NCBI GenBank assembly: GCA_947628335.1
Contig: CANQZT010000049.1
Coordinates: forward strand, 1-9,442
Length of the DNA stretch: 9,442 nucleotides
Direction of reading: 5' to 3'
From: an uncultured Clostridia bacterium
Lineage (GTDB): Bacteria > Bacillota_A > Clostridia > TANB77 > CAG-508
Both the position numbers and the translations under genes were made by a program. The notes below the pieces were generated by a model. That model was given only the letters and a program-made list of their open reading frames with translations. It ran no database searches and was not told the DNA's origin. Every line of letters starts with the position of its first letter. The stretch's first letter is position 1. This document shows, piece by piece, positions 6,914-9,442 of the stretch.

Positions 6914-7705
6914 TTGGGAAAAATAATAGCGGTAGCAAATCAAAAAGGTGGCGTGGGAAAGACTACAACGTCAATAACTCTAAGCGCTATGCTTGCAAAA
7001 AAAGGTAAAAGAGTATTATTAATAGATGCTGATCCACAGGGAAATGCAACAAGTGGTGTTGGAATAGAAAAAAATATGGAAAAAGCATCGGTATATGAAC
7101 TAATAGTTGAAGATACACCTGTTAGTGAGGTTGTTGAAGAATCTAAAATAAAAAATCTAAAAGTATGCCCATCAAATATAAACTTAGCTGGTGCTGAGGT
7201 GGAGTTAGTTTCTATGGTATCAAGGGAACAAAGGTTAAAAGAAAAATTAGATGAAGTAAAGAGGGATTATGACTATATTATAATTGATTGTCCACCATCA
7301 TTGGGTTTAATAACTTTGAATGCATTTACAGCAGCTAATAGTGTTTTGATACCAATTCAATGTGAATATTATGCATTAGAGGGATTAGGACAACTTATGA
7401 ATACAATTGAAATAGTAAAAAAGCATTTAAATAAAGGTATAGAAATAGAAGGGGCTTTACTCACAATGTATGATATGCGAACCAATTTATCAAACCAAGT
7501 AGTAACAGAAGTGAAAAAGTATTTTGGAGATAAGGTTTATAAAACGGTAATTCCTAGAAATGTAAAGCTTAGTGAAGCACCAAGTTATGGTATGCCAATT
7601 ACATTATATGATGCAAAATCAAAAGGTGCAAAATGTTATGATAAGTTTGTTAAAGAGTTGTTGAAAAATAACGATGTTGTCACAAAAGCAAAACATATGA
7701 AGTAA
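6914..7705 (+). CDS. parA: Chromosome partitioning ATPase ParA / Soj
   Basis: This 263-residue ParA-type ATPase is counted from the TTG at 6914, which has GGAGGG at 6902-6907 and begins MGKIIAVANQ, the usual Soj start. An in-frame ATG at 6887 lies almost on the predicted transcription start and would add nine residues unlike the family, so I rejected it. The deviant Walker A motif KGGVGKTT is at 11-18, the Asp-containing switch DADPQGN at 38-44, and Walker B IIIDCPPS at 122-129 with Asp125. ParA dimerises on ATP, binds DNA non-specifically, and is switched by ParB to move or organise origins; in Bacillus it also regulates DnaA. parB follows 13 bases later. The C-terminus is intact. Confidence 0.97.
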   Translation: MGKIIAVANQKGGVGKTTTSITLSAMLAKKGKRVLLIDADPQGNATSGVGIEKNMEKASVYELIVEDTPVSEVVEESKIKNLKVCPSNINLAGAEVELVSMVSREQRLKEKLDEVKRDYDYIIIDCPPSLGLITLNAFTAANSVLIPIQCEYYALEGLGQLMNTIEIVKKHLNKGIEIEGALLTMYDMRTNLSNQVVTEVKKYFGDKVYKTVIPRNVKLSEAPSYGMPITLYDAKSKGAKCYDKFVKELLKNNDVVTKAKHMK

Positions 7706-7718
7706 GGGGGAAATATAA

Positions 7719-8564
7719 ATGGCTAAAAAAACTGGACTAGGAAAGGGATTAGATGCATTATTTGCAAATAATATAAATGATGATGATGAAATAAAAGATA
7801 ATGAAGTGATTGAAAAATTAAAAATTACTGAAGTAGAACCTAATAAAAATCAACCGAGAAAGAATTTTGACAATGAAGCTTTAGATGAACTTGCTGAGTC
7901 AATAAAAAGGTATGGGGTAATTCAACCGATAATCGTAGTAAAAAAAGAAGACTATTATGAAATTGTTGCAGGGGAACGACGATGGAGAGCTTCAAAAAAA
8001 GCTGGATTAAAAGAGATTCCAGCAATTGTAAGAGAAGGAACTGAAAGAAAAAATAAGGAAATTGCATTAATTGAGAATGTACAAAGAGAAGATTTAAATG
8101 CTTATGAAAAAGCATTGGGAATAAAGGAATTAATGGATGAGTATGGATTAACGCAACAAGAAGTTTCAGAAGTATTGGGAAAAAGTAGAAGTAGTATTGC
8201 AAATACTGTAAGAATTTTGAATTTGGATGAAAGAGTTTTGGAATTTGTAAAAGAGGGAAAATTGGCAGAAGGACATGCACGTACTCTACTTGCAATAGAT
8301 GAAAAAGATAAACAATATCAAATGGCATTGAAAATGATTGAAAAAGGTGCAACTGTTAGAGAATTTGAAAAAAATGTTCAACATAAAAAAAATAATAAGA
8401 AAAAAAATGATAAGTATGAAGCAATATTTAGAGATATAGAAGATTCATTTCAAGGCTTTTTTGGAACAAAAGTAAAATTAGAACCAGGTAAAAGAAAAGG
8501 AAAAATTGTTATAGAATATACTTCAAATGATGATTTAGAAAGAATTTTAGATCTTATTAAATAA
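7719..8564 (+). CDS. parB: Chromosome partitioning protein ParB / Spo0J
   Basis: The 281-residue protein is the CTP-dependent clamp that loads on parS and spreads along origin-proximal DNA, recruiting SMC and stimulating ParA. The N-terminal GLGKGLDALF (6-15) is the ParA-stimulating peptide. The ParB/Srx CTPase domain carries GERRWRAS (85-92) and ENVQRED (119-125). The helix-turn-helix that reads parS lies at about 144-166, containing LTQQEVSEVLGKSRSSIANT. A basic linker rich in Lys (about 208-220) leads to the C-terminal dimerisation region. SD AAGGGGG precedes the ATG by eight bases. The nearby parS at 4074 is its likely target. I saw no parS inside this gene, unlike in Bacillus subtilis. 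Confidence 0.97.
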   Translation: MAKKTGLGKGLDALFANNINDDDEIKDNEVIEKLKITEVEPNKNQPRKNFDNEALDELAESIKRYGVIQPIIVVKKEDYYEIVAGERRWRASKKAGLKEIPAIVREGTERKNKEIALIENVQREDLNAYEKALGIKELMDEYGLTQQEVSEVLGKSRSSIANTVRILNLDERVLEFVKEGKLAEGHARTLLAIDEKDKQYQMALKMIEKGATVREFEKNVQHKKNNKKKNDKYEAIFRDIEDSFQGFFGTKVKLEPGKRKGKIVIEYTSNDDLERILDLIK

Positions 8565-8576
8565 AGGGGAATCAAT

Positions 8577-9071
8577 ATGGAATATATTTTTGAATTTACA
8601 AAAACAGATACTTTCTCAATAATTGTACTGATTTGTATAGTATTGTTACTTTTTTTATATATAGTAAATATTATAAAGTTATCTAAAATAAGGAAAGATT
8701 ATAAGCTATTTATGAAAAAAATTGGAAATGGAAATGATATACAAGAAACGATTGAAAAGTATATGGAAAAAATAAAAAATGTAGAAGAAGAAAATAATAA
8801 TTTGAAAAAATATTGTAATAGGCTTGATAATACAATTGCAAAGTGTGTTCAAAAAATTGGAATGGTGAGATATAGTGCATTTAAAGATACAGGAAGTGAT
8901 TTAAGTTTTACATTAGCATTATTAAATGAGGAAAATACAGGTGTTGTATTAAATGGAATTTATTCAAGAGAAATGTCAAATATATATGCAAAGCCAGTGG
9001 AAAAAGGAATTTCTACATATACTTTATCAGAAGAAGAAAAAGAAGCAATACGTAAAGCTGTAAATGATTAA
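8577..9071 (+). CDS. DUF4446 family membrane-anchored protein
   Basis: This 164-residue protein of unknown function is commonly found right after parB in clostridia-like genomes. One membrane helix lies at about 12-33 (rich in Ile, Val and Leu). A charged, heptad-like segment likely to form a coiled coil spans about 50-95. A small conserved domain follows, containing VRYSAFKDTGSDLSF (97-111), GVVLNGIYSRE and YAKPVEKGIS. With the short N-terminus outside, most of the protein would face the cytoplasm. AAGGGGA lies seven bases before the ATG, and the gene starts 12 bases after parB, so it is the third gene of the par operon. Its position hints at a link to the cell pole or chromosome organisation, but that is inference only. 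Confidence 0.88.
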   Translation: MEYIFEFTKTDTFSIIVLICIVLLLFLYIVNIIKLSKIRKDYKLFMKKIGNGNDIQETIEKYMEKIKNVEEENNNLKKYCNRLDNTIAKCVQKIGMVRYSAFKDTGSDLSFTLALLNEENTGVVLNGIYSREMSNIYAKPVEKGISTYTLSEEEKEAIRKAVND

Positions 9072-9272
9072 TATAATTTTAGTAATTTACCAATTATACA
9101 TTTACACGATTTGAGGCAGTCTCACGCATTATTATTAGTAAAAATGGGAGTGCAACCCAAAGAGATTTCTCTTAGATTAGGGCATAGCAATATAGGAATA
9201 ACAATGGATTTATATGAAGAAACAGATAGAGAAGTAGCAAATATGTTTAATGAATTAATAAATTCAAACTAA
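9072..9272 (+). pseudogene. Tyrosine recombinase (phage-type integrase), C-terminal remnant
   Basis: The frame continues directly after the DUF4446 TAA stop for 66 codons and ends at TAA (9270-9272). It has no start codon at its beginning. It contains the second half of a tyrosine recombinase catalytic domain: HDLRQSHA with the His-x-x-Arg pair (fragment residues 12-15), LGHSNIGITMDLYEE with the third catalytic His (38) and the nucleophilic Tyr (48). The first two-thirds, including the N-terminal core-binding region and the first catalytic Arg, is missing. It is therefore a 5'-deleted remnant of an integrated element. It lies beside a broken tRNA gene, the favourite target of such enzymes, which fits an old integration and deletion event. 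Confidence 0.85.
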
Positions 9273-9307
9273 TGGTTAGCAAATAATTAAAAATCCAAAA
9301 ATTTCTA

Positions 9308-9336
9308 TTGACAAGTGTGGTCAAAATGTGTTAATA
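9308..9336 (+). promoter_or_regulatory. Promoter ahead of the tRNA-like fragment
   Basis: TTGACA (9308-9313) is followed after 17 bp by TTAATA (9331-9336), or after 18 bp by TAATAT (9332-9337). Transcription would start near 9343, at the base of the inverted repeat. The first 13 bases, TTGACAAGTGTGG, match the rpmH promoter's TTGACAAATGTGG at 12 positions. Confidence 0.7.
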
Positions 9337-9343
9337 TATATAC

Positions 9344-9367
9344 TGTTACCGACTAATGTCGGTAACA
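9344..9367. repeat. Perfect 10-bp inverted repeat between promoter and tRNA fragment
   Basis: TGTTACCGAC (9344-9353) and GTCGGTAACA (9358-9367) are perfect complements separated by TAAT. The stem is much more GC-rich than its surroundings and would form right at the 5' end of the predicted transcript, three bases before the tRNA-like sequence. It could be an operator, a leader hairpin or the trace of an earlier terminator. No T-run follows. Confidence 0.75.
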
Positions 9368-9370
9368 CAC

Positions 9371-9397
9371 GCAGAGGTGGTCGAGTTGGTTTATGGC
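9371..9397 (+). pseudogene. 5' fragment of a class II (Ser/Leu-like) tRNA gene
   Basis: GCAGAGG fits an acceptor strand and TG fits positions 8-9. GTCG (9380-9383) and TGGC (9394-9397) pair as a D-stem around the loop AGTTGGTTTA, which has the expected GG. After 9397 no five-pair anticodon stem with a U33 loop can be formed, and no 3' acceptor strand appears before the window ends. I read this as a tRNA gene cut after its D-arm, by element integration or deletion, or by an assembly join. Amino-acid identity cannot be fixed without the anticodon; the D-arm looks most like tRNA-Ser. Confidence 0.6.
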
Positions 9398-9442
9398 TTT
9401 CGTAAACAAATTCCACACAGTAATTTTAAATGTTAATAAATA

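Noticed and set aside
7840..8352. Minus-strand open frame opposite parB
   Set aside because: Its composition (runs of Leu, Phe and His) is the antisense image of a Lys/Glu-rich gene; parB on the plus strand is certain.
9371..9442. An intact tRNA, or a tRNA interrupted by a group I intron
   Set aside because: No anticodon stem or U33 loop follows the D-arm in any register, and the sequence after 9397 shows no intron core before the window ends.

Overview
This window is AT-rich chromosomal DNA from a Bacillota bacterium. The gene order (rpmH, rnpA, yidD, yidC, jag, mnmE, mnmG, rsmG, parA/soj, parB/spo0J, DUF4446) is the conserved block beside the replication origin in clostridia-like bacteria. 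AGA dominates the arginine codons, Shine-Dalgarno sites are strong, and every real stop is TAA or TAG. An uncultured or anaerobic Clostridia-type organism is the best guess from protein character. No 16S rRNA or other taxonomic marker is present.

Layout. Positions 1-190 are the rpmH promoter region; dnaA and oriC would be expected further left, off the window. A consensus promoter at 96-124 drives rpmH (191-325). A hairpin with a T-run (333-360) then probably attenuates transcription into rnpA, yidD, yidC, jag, mnmE, mnmG and rsmG (387-6719), all on the plus strand and closely packed. A near-consensus parS site (4074-4089) lies just before mnmG. Two hairpins (6745-6765 and 6784-6820) separate this operon from a second one, parA-parB-DUF4446 (6914-9071), which has its own perfect consensus promoter (6848-6876). 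After DUF4446 the sequence becomes accessory-like: a 5'-truncated tyrosine integrase (9072-9272), a promoter, a perfect 10-bp inverted repeat, and the first 27 nt of a serine/leucine-type tRNA that loses tRNA structure after its D-arm.

How the genes work together. RpmH and RnpA serve the ribosome and RNase P. YidD and YidC insert membrane proteins, and Jag/KhpB is an RNA-binding partner usually encoded next to YidC. MnmE and MnmG together modify the wobble uridine of tRNAs, and RsmG methylates 16S rRNA. ParA, ParB and parS organise and segregate the origin region.

Main finding. yidC and mnmE are each interrupted by a single extra C. Both breaks have the same form: an in-frame CGG codon where skipping the C gives a conserved Gly codon (GGA or GGT) and restores the full-length family protein. 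By my hand scan, no other in-frame CGG exists in any gene of the window, while nine CGG trinucleotides occur out of frame in intact genes. This fits +1 ribosomal frameshifting at an unassigned or starved CGG codon, with CGG-N read as Gly. Sequencing error is the main alternative and must be excluded.
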